NCBI GenBank assembly: GCA_904066235.2
Contig: CAJFCV020000001.1
Span: 14,999,291 to 15,063,290, forward strand
Direction of reading: 5' to 3'
Length of the DNA stretch: 64,000 nucleotides
From: Bursaphelenchus xylophilus
Taxonomy: Eukaryota; Nematoda; Chromadorea; Rhabditida; Aphelenchoididae
In this document: positions 11,530 to 24,303 of the stretch, one piece after another
Numbering within the stretch: the stretch's first letter is position 1
Layout: each line of letters starts with the position of its first letter
Translations under genes and position numbers: made by a program
The notes under the pieces: generated by a model
Seen by the model: only the letters and a program-made list of their open reading frames with translations
Told to the model about the DNA's origin: nothing
Databases searched by the model: none

Positions 11530-14409
11530 AGGCGGTCACCTTTCGAATGGTGTACGTCTTGTCAATTCACTCCGTCATCACTAATTCACCTTTTTTCAAA
11601 ACCGGTGTCTAGTATAATATCAGAGTGTTTCGCCCAGTGTGGGCGTAGTTTGATTCCAAAAATGCTGAAACTTGCCATGCTAAAATCTCAGGCGATTGGC
11701 TTTCGAATGGTGTACGTCTTGTCAATTCACTCCGTCATCACTAATTCACCTTTTTTCAAAACCGGTGTCTAGTATAATATCAGAGTGTTTCGCCCAGTGT
11801 GGGCGTAGTTTGATTCCAAAAATGCTGAAACTTGCCATGCTAAAATCTCAGGCGATTGGCTTTCGAATGGTGTACGTCTTGTCAATTCACTCCGTCATCA
11901 CTAATTCACCTTTTTTCAAAACCGGTGTCTAGTATAATATCAGAGTGTTTCGCCCAGTGTGGGCGTAGTTTGATTTCAAAAATGCTGAAACTTGCCATGC
12001 TAAAATCTCAGGCGATTGGCTTTCGAATGGTGTACGTCTTGTCAATTCACTCCGTCATCACTAATTCACCTTTTTTCAAAACCGGTGTCTAGTATAATAT
12101 CAGAGTGTTTCGCCCAGTGTGGGCGTAGTTTGATTCCAAAAATGCTGAAACTTGCCATGCTAAAATCTCAGGCGATTGGCTTTCGAATGGTGTACGTCTT
12201 GTCAATTCACTCCGTCATCACTAATTCACCTTTTTTCAAAACCGGTGTCTAGTATAATATCAGAGTGTTTCGCCCAGTGTGGGCGTAGTTTGATTCCAAA
12301 AATGCTGAAACTTGCCATGCTAAAATCTCAGGCGATTGGCTTTCGAATGGTGTACGTCTTGTCAATTCACTCCGTCATCACTAATTCACCTTTTTTCAAA
12401 ACCGGTGTCTAGTATAATATCAGAGTGTTTCGCCCAGTGTGGGCGTAGTTTGATTCCAAAAATGCTGAAACTTGCCATGCTAAAATCTTAGGAGGTTACC
12501 TTTCGAATGGTGTATGTCTTGTCAATTCACTCCGTCATCACTAATTCACCTTTTTTCAAAACCGGTGTCTAGTATAATATCAGAGTGTTTCGCCCAGTGT
12601 GGGCGTAGTTTGATTCCAAAAATGCTGAAACTTGCCATGCTAAAATCTTAGGCGGTCACCTTTCGAATGGTGTACGTCTTGTCAATTCACTCCGTCATCA
12701 CTAATTCACCTTTTTTCAAAACCGGTGTCTAGTATAATATCAGAGTGTTTCGCCCAGTGTGGGCGTAGTGTGATTCCAAAAATGCTGAAACTTGCCATGC
12801 TAAAATCTCAGGCGATTGGCTTTCGAATGGTGTACGTCTTGTCAATTCACTCCGTCATCACTAATTCACCTTTTTTCAAAACCGGTGTCTAGTATAATAT
12901 CAGAGTGTTTCGCCCAGTGTGGGCGTAGTTTGATTCCAAAAATGCTGAAACTTGCCATGCTAAAATCTCAGGCGATTGGCTTTCGAATGGTGTACGTCTT
13001 GTCAATTCACTCCGTCATCACTAATTCACCTTTTTTCAAAACCGGTGTCTAGTATAATATCAGAGTGTATCGCCCAGTGTGGGCGTAGTTTGATTCCAAA
13101 AATGCTGAAACTTGCCATGCTAAAATCTCAGGCGATTGGCTTTCGAATGGTGTACGTCTTGTCAATTCACTCCGTCATCACTAATTCACCTTTTTTCAAA
13201 ACCGGTGTCTAGTATAATATCAGAGTGTTTCGCCCAGTGTGGGCGTAGTTTGATTCCAAAAATGCTGAAACTTGCCATGCTAAAATCTCAGGCGATTGGC
13301 TTTCGAATGGTGTACGTCTTGTCAATTCACTCCGTCATCACTAATTCACCTTTTTTCAAAACCGGTGTCTAGTATAATATCAGAGTGTTTCGCCCAGTGT
13401 GGGCGTAGTTTGATTCCAAAAATGCTGAAACTTGCCATGCTAAAATCTTAGGCGGTCACCTTTCGAATGGTGTACGTCTTGTCAATTCACTCCGTCATCA
13501 CTAATTCACCTTTTTTCAAAACCGGTGTCTAGTATAATATCAGAGTGTTTCGCCCAGTGTGGGCGTAGTTTGATTCCAAAAATGCTGAAACTTGCCATGC
13601 TAAAATCTTAGGCGGTCACCTTTCGAATGGTGTACGTCCTGTCAATTCACTCCGTCATCACTAATTCACCTTTTTTCAAAACCGGTGTCTAGTATAATAT
13701 CAGAGTGTTTCGCCCAGTGTGGGCGTAGTTTGATTCCAAAAATGCTGAAACTTGCCATGCTAAAATCTTAGGCGGTCACCTTTCGAATGGTGTACGTCTT
13801 GTCAATTCACTCCGTCATCACTAATTCACCTTTTTTCAAAACCGGTGTCTAGTATAATATCAGAGTGTTTCGCCCAGTGTGGGCGTAGTTTGATTCCAAA
13901 AATGCTGAAACTTGCCATGCTAAAATCTCAGGCGATTGGCTTTCGAATGGTGTACGTCTTGTCAATTCACTCCGTCATCACTAATTCACCTTTTTTCAAA
14001 ACCGGTGTCTAGTATAATATCAGAGTGTTTCGCCCAGTGTGGGCGTAGTTTGATTCCAAAAATGCTGAAACTTGCCATGCTAAAATCTCAGGCGATTGGC
14101 TTTCGAATGGTGTACGTCTTGTCAATTCACTCCGTCATCACTAATTCACCTTTTTTCAAAACCGGTGTCTAGTATAATATCAGAGTGTTTCGCCCAGTGT
14201 GGGCGTAGTTTGATTCCAAAAATGCTGAAACTTGCCATGCTAAAATCTCAGGCGATTGGCTTTCGAATGGTGTACGTCTTGTCAATTCACTCCGTCATCA
14301 CTAATTCACCTTTTTTCAAAACCGGTGTCTAGTATAATATCAGAGTGTTTCGCCCAGTGTGGGCGTAGTTTGATTCCAAAAATGCTGAAACTTGCCATGC
14401 TAAAATCTC

Positions 14410-15849
14410 AGGCGATTGGCTTTCGAATGGTGTACGTCTTGTCATTTCACTCCGTCATCACTAATTCACCTTTTTTCAAAACCGGTGTCTAGTATAATAT
14501 CAGAGTGTTTCGCCCAGTGTGGGCGTAGTTTGATTCCAAAAATGCTGAAACTTGCCATGCTAAAATCTTAGGCGGTCACCTTTCGAATGGTGTACGTCTT
14601 GTCAATTCACTCCGTCATCACTAATTCACCTTTTTTCAAAACCGGTGTCTAGTATAATATCAGAGTGTTTCGCCCAGTGTGGGCGTAGTTTGATTCCAAA
14701 AATGCTGAAACTTGCCATGCTAAAATCTTAGGCGGTCACCTTTCGAATGGTGTACGTCCTGTCAATTCACTCCGTCATCACTAATTCACCTTTTTTCAAA
14801 ACCGGTGTCTAGTATAATATCAGAGTGTTTCGCCCAGTGTGGGCGTAGTTTGATTCCAAAAATGCTGAAACTTGCCATGCTAAAATCTTAGGCGGTCACC
14901 TTTCGAATGGTGTACGTCTTGTCAATTCACTCCGTCATCACTAATTCACCTTTTTTCAAAACCGGTGTCTAGTATAATATCAGAGTGTTTCGCCCAGTGT
15001 GGGCGTAGTTTGATTCCAAAAATGCTGAAACTTGCCATGCTAAAATCTCAGGCGATTGGCTTTCGAATGGTGTACGTCTTGTCAATTCACTCCGTCATCA
15101 CTAATTCACCTTTTTTCAAAACCGGTGTCTAGTATAATATCAGAGTGTTTCGCCCAGTGTGGGCGTAGTTTGATTCCAAAAATGCTGAAACTTGCCATGC
15201 TAAAATCTCAGGCGATTGGCTTTCGAATGGTGTACGTCTTGTCAATTCACTCCGTCATCACTAATTCACCTTTTTTCAAAACCGGTGTCTAGTATAATAT
15301 CAGAGTGTTTCGCCCAGTGTGGGCGTAGTTTGATTCCAAAAATGCTGAAACTTGCCATGCTAAAATCTCAGGCGATTGGCTTTCGAATGGTGTACGTCTT
15401 GTCAATTCACTCCGTCATCACTAATTCACCTTTTTTCAAAACCGGTGTCTAGTATAATATCAGAGTGTTTCGCCCAGTGTGGGCGTAGTTTGATTCCAAA
15501 AATGCTGAAACTTGCCATGCTAAAATCTCAGGCGATTGGCTTTCGAATGGTGTACGTCTTGTCAATTCACTCCGTCATCACTAATTCACCTTTTTTCAAA
15601 ACCGGTGTCTAGTATAATATCAGAGTGTTTCGCCCAGTGTGGGCGTAGTTTGATTCCAAAAATGCTGAAACTTGCCATGCTAAAATCTTAGGCGGTCACC
15701 TTTCGAATGGTGTACGTCTTGTCAATTCACTCCGTCATCACTAATTCACCTTTTTTCAAAACCGGTGTCTAGTATAATATCAGAGTGTTTCGCCCAGTGT
15801 GGGCGTAGTTTGATTCCAAAAATGCTGAAACTTGCCATGCTAAAATCTC
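14410..15849 (+). repeat. L4 9-monomer HOR, copy a (1440 bp)
   Basis: The order is W with gtcatttcac, R, R with the cctgtc variant, R, W, W, W, W, R. The same order recurs at 17130 and 18570. Between copies a and b there are two shorter pieces (15850-16489 and 16490-17129, four monomers each) that start with the same gtcatttcac marker, as if truncated copies. Confidence 0.82.
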
Positions 15850-17129
15850 AGGCGATTGGCTTTCGAATGGTGTACGTCTTGTCATTTCACTCCGTCATCA
15901 CTAATTCACCTTTTTTCAAAACCGGTGTCTAGTATAATATCAGAGTGTTTCGCCCAGTGTGGGCGTAGTTTGATTCCAAAAATGCTGAAGCTTGCCATGC
16001 TAAAATCTCAGGCGATTGGCTTTCGAATGGTGTACGTCTTGTCAATTCACTCCGTCATCACTAATTCACCTTTTTTCAAAACCGGTGTCTAGTATAATAT
16101 CAGAGTGTTTCGCCCAGTGTGGGCGTAGTTTGATTCCAAAAATGCTGAAACTTGCCATGCTAAAATCTCAGGCGATTGGCTTTCGAATGGTGTACGTCTT
16201 GTCAATTCACTCCGTCATCACTAATTCACCTTTTTTCAAAACCGGTGTCTAGTATAATATCAGAGTGTTTCGCCCAGTGTGGGCGTAGTTTGATTCCAAA
16301 AATGCTGAAACTTGCCATGCTAAAATCTCAGGCGATTGGCTTTCGAATGGTGTACGTCTTGTCAATTCACTCCGTCATCACTAATTCACCTTTTTTCAAA
16401 ACCGGTGTCTAGTATAATATCAGAGTGTTTCGCCCAGTGTGGGCGTAGTTTGATTCCAAAAATGCTGAAACTTGCCATGCTAAAATCTCAGGCGATTGGC
16501 TTTCGAATGGTGTACGTCTTGTCATTTCACTCCGTCATCACTAATTCACCTTTTTTCAAAACCGGTGTCTAGTATAATATCAGAGTGTTTCGCCCAGTGT
16601 GGGCGTAGTTTGATTCCAAAAATGCTGAAACTTGCCATGCTAAAATCTTAGGCGGTCACCTTTCGAATGGTGTACGTCTTGTCAATTCACTCCGTCATCA
16701 CTAATTCACCTTTTTTCAAAACCGGTGTCTAGTATAATATCAGAGTGTTTCGCCCAGTGTGGGCGTAGTTTGATTCCAAAAATGCTGAAACTTGCCATGC
16801 TAAAATCTCAGGCGATTGGCTTTCGAATGGTGTACGTCTTGTCAATTCACTCCGTCATCACTAATTCACCTTTTTTCAAAACCGGTGTCTAGTATAATAT
16901 CAGAGTGTTTCGCCCAGTGTGGGCGTAGTTTGATTCCAAAAATGCTGAAACTTGCCATGCTAAAATCTCAGGCGATTGGCTTTCGAATGGTGTACGTCTT
17001 GTCAATTCACTCCGTCATCACTAATTCACCTTTTTTCAAAACCGGTGTCTAGTATAATATCAGAGTGTTTCGCCCAGTGTGGGCGTAGTTTGATTCCAAA
17101 AATGCTGAAACTTGCCATGCTAAAATCTC

Positions 17130-18569
17130 AGGCGATTGGCTTTCGAATGGTGTACGTCTTGTCATTTCACTCCGTCATCACTAATTCACCTTTTTTCAAA
17201 ACCGGTGTCTAGTATAATATCAGAGTGTTTCGCCCAGTGTGGGCGTAGTTTGATTCCAAAAATGCTGAAACTTGCCATGCTAAAATCTTAGGCGGTCACC
17301 TTTCGAATGGTGTACGTCTTGTCAATTCACTCCGTCATCACTAATTCACCTTTTTTCAAAACCGGTGTCTAGTATAATATCAGAGTGTTTCGCCCAGTGT
17401 GGGCGTAGTTTGATTCCAAAAATGCTGAAACTTGCCATGCTAAAATCTTAGGCGGTCACCTTTCGAATGGTGTACGTCCTGTCAATTCACTCCGTCATCA
17501 CTAATTCACCTTTTTTCAAAACCGGTGTCTAGTATAATATCAGAGTGTTTCGCCCAGTGTGGGCGTAGTTTGATTCCAAAAATGCTGAAACTTGCCATGC
17601 TAAAATCTTAGGCGGTCACCTTTCGAATGGTGTACGTCTTGTCAATTCACTCCGTCATCACTAATTCACCTTTTTTCAAAACCGGTGTCTAGTATAATAT
17701 CAGAGTGTTTCGCCCAGTGTGGGCGTAGTTTGATTCCAAAAATGCTGAAACTTGCCATGCTAAAATCTCAGGCGATTGGCTTTCGAATGGTGTACGTCTT
17801 GTCAATTCACTCCGTCATCACTAATTCACCTTTTTTCAAAACCGGTGTCTAGTATAATATCAGAGTGTTTCGCCCAGTGTGGGCGTAGTTTGATTCCAAA
17901 AATGCTGAAACTTGCCATGCTAAAATCTCAGGCGATTGGCTTTCGAATGGTGTACGTCTTGTCAATTCACTCCGTCATCACTAATTCACCTTTTTTCAAA
18001 ACCGGTGTCTAGTATAATATCAGAGTGTTTCGCCCAGTGTGGGCGTAGTTTGATTCCAAAAATGCTGAAACTTGCCATGCTAAAATCTCAGGCGATTGGC
18101 TTTCGAATGGTGTACGTCTTGTCAATTCACTCCGTCATCACTAATTCACCTTTTTTCAAAACCGGTGTCTAGTATAATATCAGAGTGTTTCGCCCAGTGT
18201 GGGCGTAGTTTGATTCCAAAAATGCTGAAACTTGCCATGCTAAAATCTCAGGCGATTGGCTTTCGAATGGTGTACGTCTTGTCAATTCACTCCGTCATCA
18301 CTAATTCACCTTTTTTCAAAACCGGTGTCTAGTATAATATCAGAGTGTTTCGCCCAGTGTGGGCGTAGTTTGATTCCAAAAATGCTGAAACTTGCCATGC
18401 TAAAATCTTAGGCGGTCACCTTTCGAATGGTGTACGTCTTGTCAATTCACTCCGTCATCACTAATTCACCTTTTTTCAAAACCGGTGTCTAGTATAATAT
18501 CAGAGTGTTTCGCCCAGTGTGGGCGTAGTTTGATTCCAAAAATGCTGAAACTTGCCATGCTAAAATCTC
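17130..18569 (+). repeat. L4 9-monomer HOR, copy b (1440 bp)
   Basis: Same order of nine variant monomers as 14410-15849, with the gtcatttcac marker in monomer 1 and the cctgtc marker in monomer 3 (17450). It is directly followed by copy c, so b and c form a true tandem pair of 1440-bp units. Confidence 0.82.
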
Positions 18570-20009
18570 AGGCGATTGGCTTTCGAATGGTGTACGTCTT
18601 GTCATTTCACTCCGTCATCACTAATTCACCTTTTTTCAAAACCGGTGTCTAGTATAATATCAGAGTGTTTCGCCCAGTGTGGGCGTAGTTTGATTCCAAA
18701 AATGCTGAAACTTGCCATGCTAAAATCTTAGGCGGTCACCTTTCGAATGGTGTACGTCTTGTCAATTCACTCCGTCATCACTAATTCACCTTTTTTCAAA
18801 ACCGGTGTCTAGTATAATATCAGAGTGTTTCGCCCAGTGTGGGCGTAGTTTGATTCCAAAAATGCTGAAACTTGCCATGCTAAAATCTTAGGCGGTCACC
18901 TTTCGAATGGTGTACGTCCTGTCAATTCACTCCGTCATCACTAATTCACCTTTTTTCAAAACCGGTGTCTAGTATAATATCAGAGTGTTTCGCCCAGTGT
19001 GGGCGTAGTTTGATTCCAAAAATGCTGAAACTTGCCATGCTAAAATCTTAGGCGGTCACCTTTCGAATGGTGTACGTCTTGTCAATTCACTCCGTCATCA
19101 CTAATTCACCTTTTTTCAAAACCGGTGTCTAGTATAATATCAGAGTGTTTCGCCCAGTGTGGGCGTAGTTTGATTCCAAAAATGCTGAAACTTGCCATGC
19201 TAAAATCTCAGGCGATTGGCTTTCGAATGGTGTACGTCTTGTCAATTCACTCCGTCATCACTAATTCACCTTTTTTCAAAACCGGTGTCTAGTATAATAT
19301 CAGAGTGTTTCGCCCAGTGTGGGCGTAGTTTGATTCCAAAAATGCTGAAACTTGCCATGCTAAAATCTCAGGCGATTGGCTTTCGAATGGTGTACGTCTT
19401 GTCAATTCACTCCGTCATCACTAATTCACCTTTTTTCAAAACCGGTGTCTAGTATAATATCAGAGTGTTTCGCCCAGTGTGGGCGTAGTTTGATTCCAAA
19501 AATGCTGAAACTTGCCATGCTAAAATCTCAGGCGATTGGCTTTCGAATGGTGTACGTCTTGTCAATTCACTCCGTCATCACTAATTCACCTTTTTTCAAA
19601 ACCGGTGTCTAGTATAATATCAGAGTGTTTCGCCCAGTGTGGGCGTAGTTTGATTCCAAAAATGCTGAAACTTGCCATGCTAAAATCTCAGGCGATTGGC
19701 TTTCGAATGGTGTACGTCTTGTCAATTCACTCCGTCATCACTAATTCACCTTTTTTCAAAACCGGTGTCTAGTATAATATCAGAGTGTTTCGCCCAGTGT
19801 GGGCGTAGTTTGATTCCAAAAATGCTGAAACTTGCCATGCTAAAATCTTAGGCGGTCACCTTTCGAATGGTGTACGTCTTGTCAATTCACTCCGTCATCA
19901 CTAATTCACCTTTTTTCAAAACCGGTGTCTAGTATAATATCAGAGTGTTTCGCCCAGTGTGGGCGTAGTTTGATTCCAAAAATGCTGAAACTTGCCATGC
20001 TAAAATCTC
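18570..20009 (+). repeat. L4 9-monomer HOR, copy c (1440 bp)
   Basis: Third copy with markers at 18570 (gtcatttcac) and 18890 (cctgtc). After 20009 come four W monomers and an R monomer with gggcgaagtt at 20650, and the order is lost as L5 begins. Confidence 0.82.
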
Positions 20010-21289
20010 AGGCGATTGGCTTTCGAATGGTGTACGTCTTGTCAATTCACTCCGTCATCACTAATTCACCTTTTTTCAAAACCGGTGTCTAGTATAATAT
20101 CAGAGTGTTTCGCCCAGTGTGGGCGTAGTTTGATTCCAAAAATGCTGAAACTTGCCATGCTAAAATCTCAGGCGATTGGCTTTCGAATGGTGTACGTCTT
20201 GTCAATTCACTCCGTCATCACTAATTCACCTTTTTTCAAAACCGGTGTCTAGTATAATATCAGAGTGTTTCGCCCAGTGTGGGCGTAGTTTGATTCCAAA
20301 AATGCTGAAACTTGCCATGCTAAAATCTCAGGCGATTGGCTTTCGAATGGTGTACGTCTTGTCAATTCACTCCGTCATCACTAATTCACCTTTTTTCAAA
20401 ACCGGTGTCTAGTATAATATCAGAGTGTTTCGCCCAGTGTGGGCGTAGTTTGATTCCAAAAATGCTGAAACTTGCCATGCTAAAATCTCAGGCGATTGGC
20501 TTTCGAATGGTGTACGTCTTGTCAATTCACTCCGTCATCACTAATTCACCTTTTTTCAAAACCGGTGTCTAGTATAATATCAGAGTGTTTCGCCCAGTGT
20601 GGGCGTAGTTTGATTCCAAAAATGCTGAAACTTGCCATGCTAAAATCTTAGGCGGTCACCTTTCGAATGGTGTACGTCTTGTCAATTCACTCCGTCATCA
20701 CTAATTCACCTTTTTTCAAAACCGGTGTCTAGTATAATATCAGAGTGTTTCGCCCAGTGTGGGCGAAGTTTGATTCCAAAAATGCTGAAACTTGCCATGC
20801 TAAAATCTCAGGCGATTAGCTTTCGAATGTTGTATGTCTTGTCAATTCACTCCGTCATCACTAATTCACCTTTTTTCAAAACCGGTGTCTAGTATAATAT
20901 CAGAGTGTTTCGCCCAGTGTGGGCGTAGTTTGATTCCAAAAATGCTGAAACTTGCCATGCTAAAATCTTAGGAGGTTACCTTTCGAATGGTGTATGTCTT
21001 GTCAATTCACTCCGTCATCACTAATTCACCTTTTTTCAAAACCGGTGTCTAGTATAATATCAGAGTGTTTCGCCCAGTGTGGGCGTAGTTTGATTCCAAA
21101 AATGCTGAAACTTGCCGTGCTAAAATCTTAGGCGGTCACCTTTCGAATGGTGTACGTCTTGTCAATTCACTCCGTCATCACTAATTCACCTTTTTTCAAA
21201 ACCGGTGTCTAGTATAATATCAGAGTGTTTCGCCCAGTGTGGGCGTAGTTTGATTCCAAAAATGCTGAAACTTGCCATGCTAAAATCTT

Positions 21290-23529
21290 AGGAGGTTACC
21301 TTTCGAATGGTGTATGTCTTGTCAATTCACTCCGTCATCACTAATTCACCTTTTTTCAAAACCGGTGTCTAGTATAATATCAGAGTGTTTCGCCCAGTGT
21401 GGGCGTAGTTTGATTCCAAAAATGCTGAAACTTGCCATGCTAAAATCTTAGGAGGTTACCTTTCGAATGGTGTATGTCTTGTCAATTCACTCCGTCATCA
21501 CTAATTCACCTTTTTTCAAAACCGGTGTCTAGTATAATATCAGAGTGTTTCGCCCAGTGTGGGCGTAGTTTGATTCCAAAAATGCTGAAACTTGCCATGC
21601 TAAAATCTTAGGCGGTCGCCTTTCGAATGGTGTACGTCTTGTCAATTCACTCCGTCATCACTAATTCACCTTTTTTCAAAACCGGTGTCTAGTATAATAT
21701 CAGAGTGTTTCGCCCAGTGTGGGCGTAGTTTGATTCCAAAAATTCTGAAACTTGCCATGCTAAAATCTCAGGCGATTAGCTTTCGAATGGTGTATGTCTT
21801 GTCAATTCACTCCGTCATCACTAATTCACCTTTTTTCAAAACCGATGTCTAGTATAATATCAGAGTGTTTCGCCCAGTGTGGGCGTAGTTTGATTCCAAA
21901 AATGCTGAAACTTGCCGTGCTACAATCTTATGAGGTCACCTTTCGAATGGTGTATGTCTTGTCAATTCACTCCGTCATCACTAATTCACCTTTTTTCAAA
22001 ACCGATGTCTAGTATAATATCAGAGTGTTTCGCCCAGTGTGGGCGTAGTTTGATTCCAAAAATGCTGAAACTTGCCGTGCTACAATCTTATGAGGTCACC
22101 TTTCGAATGGTGTATGTCTTGTCAATTCACTCCGTCATCACTAATTCACCTTTTTTCAAAACCGGTGTCTAGTATAATATCAGAGTGTTTCGCCCAGTGT
22201 GGGCGTAGTTTGATTCCAAAAATGCTGAAACTTGCCATGCTAAAATCTTAGGCGGTCACCTTTCGAATGGTGTACGTCTTGTCAATTCACTCCGTCATCA
22301 CTAATTCACCTTTTTTCAAAACCCGTGTCTAGTATAATATCAGAGTGTTTCGCCCAGTGTGGGCGTAGTTTGATTCCAAAAATGCTGAAACTTGCCATGC
22401 TAAAATCTCAGGCGATTAGCTTTCGAATGGTGTATGTCTTGTCAATTCACTCCGTCATCACTAATTCACCTTTTTTCAAAACCGGTGTCTAGTATAATAT
22501 CAGAGTGTTTCGCCCAGTGTGGGCGTAGTTTGATTCCAAAAATGCTGAAACTTGCCATGCTAAAATCTCAGGCGATTAGCTTTCGAATGGTGTATGTCTT
22601 GTCAATTCACTCCGTCATCACTAATTCACCTTTTTTCAAAACCGGTGTCTAGTATAATATCAGAGTGTTTCGCCCAGTGTGGGCGTAGTTTGATTCCAAA
22701 AATGCTGAAACTTGCCACGCTAAAATCTCAGGCGATTAGCTTTCGAATGGTGTATGTCTTGTCGATTCACTCCGTCATCACTAATTCACCTTTTTTCAAA
22801 ACCCGTGTCTAGTATAATATCAGAGTGTTTCGCCCAGTGTGGGCGTAGTTTGATTCCAAAAATGCTGAAACTTGCCATGCTAAAATCTCAGGCGATTAGC
22901 TTTCGAATGGTGTATGTCTTGTCAATTCACTCCGTCATCACTAATTCACCTTTTTTCAAAACCGGTGTCTAGTATAATATCAGAGTGTTTCGCCCAGTGT
23001 GGGCGTAGTTTGATTCCAAAAATGCTGAAACTTGCCATGCTAAAATCTCAGGCGATTAGCTTTCGAATGGTGTACGTCTTGTCAATTCACTCCGTCATCA
23101 CTAATTCACCTTTTTTCAAAACCGGTGTCTAGTATAATATCAGAGTGTTTCGCCCAGTGTGGGCGTAGTTTGATTCCAAAAATGCTGAAACTTGCCATGC
23201 TAAAATCTTAGGAGGTCACCTTTCGAATGGTGTATGTCTTCTCAATTCACTCCGTCATCACTAATTCACCTTTTTTCAAAACCCGTGTCTAGTATAATAT
23301 CAGAGTGTTTCGCCCAGTGTGGGCGTAGTTTGATTCCAAAAATGCTGGAACTTGCCATGCTAAAATCTCAGGCGATTAGCTTTCGAATGGTGTACGTCTT
23401 GTCAATTCACTCCGTCATCACTAATTCACCTTTTTTCAAAACCGGTGTCTAGTATAATATCAGAGTGTTTCGCCCAGTGTGGGCGTAGTTTGATTCCAAA
23501 AATGCTGAAACTTGCCATGCTAAAATCTT
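21290..23529 (+). repeat. 14-monomer unit, copy 1 (2240 bp)
   Basis: The first five monomers of this unit (aggaggttac, aggaggttac, aggcggtcgcc with aattctgaaa, aggcgattag with accgatg, atgaggtcacc with accgatg) recur 2240 bp downstream from 23530 until the N run. Rare shared changes are aattctgaaa (21741 and 23981), accgatg (21841 and 24081) and gctacaatc (about 21919 and 24159). I saw no differences between the two stretches. Confidence 0.75.
22730..23529 (+). repeat. Five-monomer block, copy 2 (partner at 9612)
   Basis: Carries gtcgattc plus acccgtg at 22730 and aggaggtcac plus acccgtg at 23210, in the same order as the block at 9612-10411. Copy-specific changes are cttctcaattc at about 23238 and atgctggaa at about 23343. 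The monomer before this block ends in gccacgc, a rare change also seen at about 9275, so the source may have included another L3 monomer. Confidence 0.7.
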
Positions 23530-24303
23530 AGGAGGTTACCTTTCGAATGGTGTATGTCTTGTCAATTCACTCCGTCATCACTAATTCACCTTTTTTCAAA
23601 ACCGGTGTCTAGTATAATATCAGAGTGTTTCGCCCAGTGTGGGCGTAGTTTGATTCCAAAAATGCTGAAACTTGCCATGCTAAAATCTTAGGAGGTTACC
23701 TTTCGAATGGTGTATGTCTTGTCAATTCACTCCGTCATCACTAATTCACCTTTTTTCAAAACCGGTGTCTAGTATAATATCAGAGTGTTTCGCCCAGTGT
23801 GGGCGTAGTTTGATTCCAAAAATGCTGAAACTTGCCATGCTAAAATCTTAGGCGGTCGCCTTTCGAATGGTGTACGTCTTGTCAATTCACTCCGTCATCA
23901 CTAATTCACCTTTTTTCAAAACCGGTGTCTAGTATAATATCAGAGTGTTTCGCCCAGTGTGGGCGTAGTTTGATTCCAAAAATTCTGAAACTTGCCATGC
24001 TAAAATCTCAGGCGATTAGCTTTCGAATGGTGTATGTCTTGTCAATTCACTCCGTCATCACTAATTCACCTTTTTTCAAAACCGATGTCTAGTATAATAT
24101 CAGAGTGTTTCGCCCAGTGTGGGCGTAGTTTGATTCCAAAAATGCTGAAACTTGCCGTGCTACAATCTTATGAGGTCACCTTTCGAATGGTGTATGTCTT
24201 GTCAATTCACTCCGTCATCACTAATTCACCTTTTTTCAAAACCGATGTCTAGTATAATATCAGAGTGTTTCGCCCAGTGTGGGCGTAGTTTGATTCCAAA
24301 AAT
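23530..24303 (+). repeat. 14-monomer unit, copy 2 (partial, cut by gap)
   Basis: First 774 bp of a second copy of the unit starting at 21290, broken off by the N run. If the period held, the next missing monomer would be another atgaggtcacc type matching 22090. Confidence 0.72.

Larger units (their letters stand above)
11530..20809 (+). repeat. Subdomain L4: cgattggc/cggtcacc monomers, 9-mer HOR
   Basis: Exactly 58 monomers in a perfect 160-bp register from 11530. Two junction types dominate: W (aggcgattggc) and R (aggcggtcacc), both with tgtacgtc. A single aggaggttac monomer is at 12490. Two rare markers show the higher order. W with gtcatttcac is at 14410, 15850, 16490, 17130 and 18570. 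R with tgtacgtcctgtc is at 13610, 14730, 17450 and 18890. Runs of W are usually four or five long. Sequence between markers is nearly invariant by eye, the most uniform part of the left array, which implies recent amplification or efficient conversion. In W monomers the junction base change gives a start codon in frame with the usual open stretch, extending it to 78 codons; I do not treat this as coding. Confidence 0.88.
1..24303 (+). repeat. Left satellite array, 160-bp monomer, subfamily L
   Basis: This is a head-to-tail tandem array of a 160-bp monomer, here numbered from the start of the window (aggaggttac... to ...ctaaaatctt). Copies follow at 161, 321, 481 and so on with almost no length change apart from seven 159-bp copies. 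By my count the monomer is about 39% GC and holds five CpGs: in TTCGAA, CTCCGTC, ACCGGT, TTCGCC and GGGCGTA. Bases typical of this subfamily against the right array are c58, c68, t79, t134 and a148. Most variation lies around the monomer junction (about position 155 to 12 of the next copy), at position 25 (tgtatgtc or tgtacgtc) and at position 119 (gtaat or gtagt). No unrelated sequence interrupts it except the N run at 5378-5827. Role is inferred only: centromeric or heterochromatic satellite of a eukaryote. Confidence 0.97.
20810..24303 (+). repeat. Subdomain L5: distal left monomers, some with right-array features
   Basis: Junctions return to aggcgattag and aggaggttac types, with unusual forms such as aggcggtcgcc (21610, 23850) and atgaggtcacc (21930, 22090, 24170). 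The atgagg junction and the preceding gccgtgc are diagnostic of the right array (which reads cctcat and gcacggc on the + strand), yet the other right-type bases are absent. The ACCGGT site is lost to accgatg in monomers 21770, 21930, 24010 and 24170 and to acccgtg in 22250, 22730 and 23210. The subdomain ends abruptly at gap 2, at monomer position 134. Confidence 0.85.

Noticed and set aside
1..24303. CRISPR array
   Set aside because: There are no unique spacers. The whole 160-bp unit is repeated, and units differ by single substitutions.
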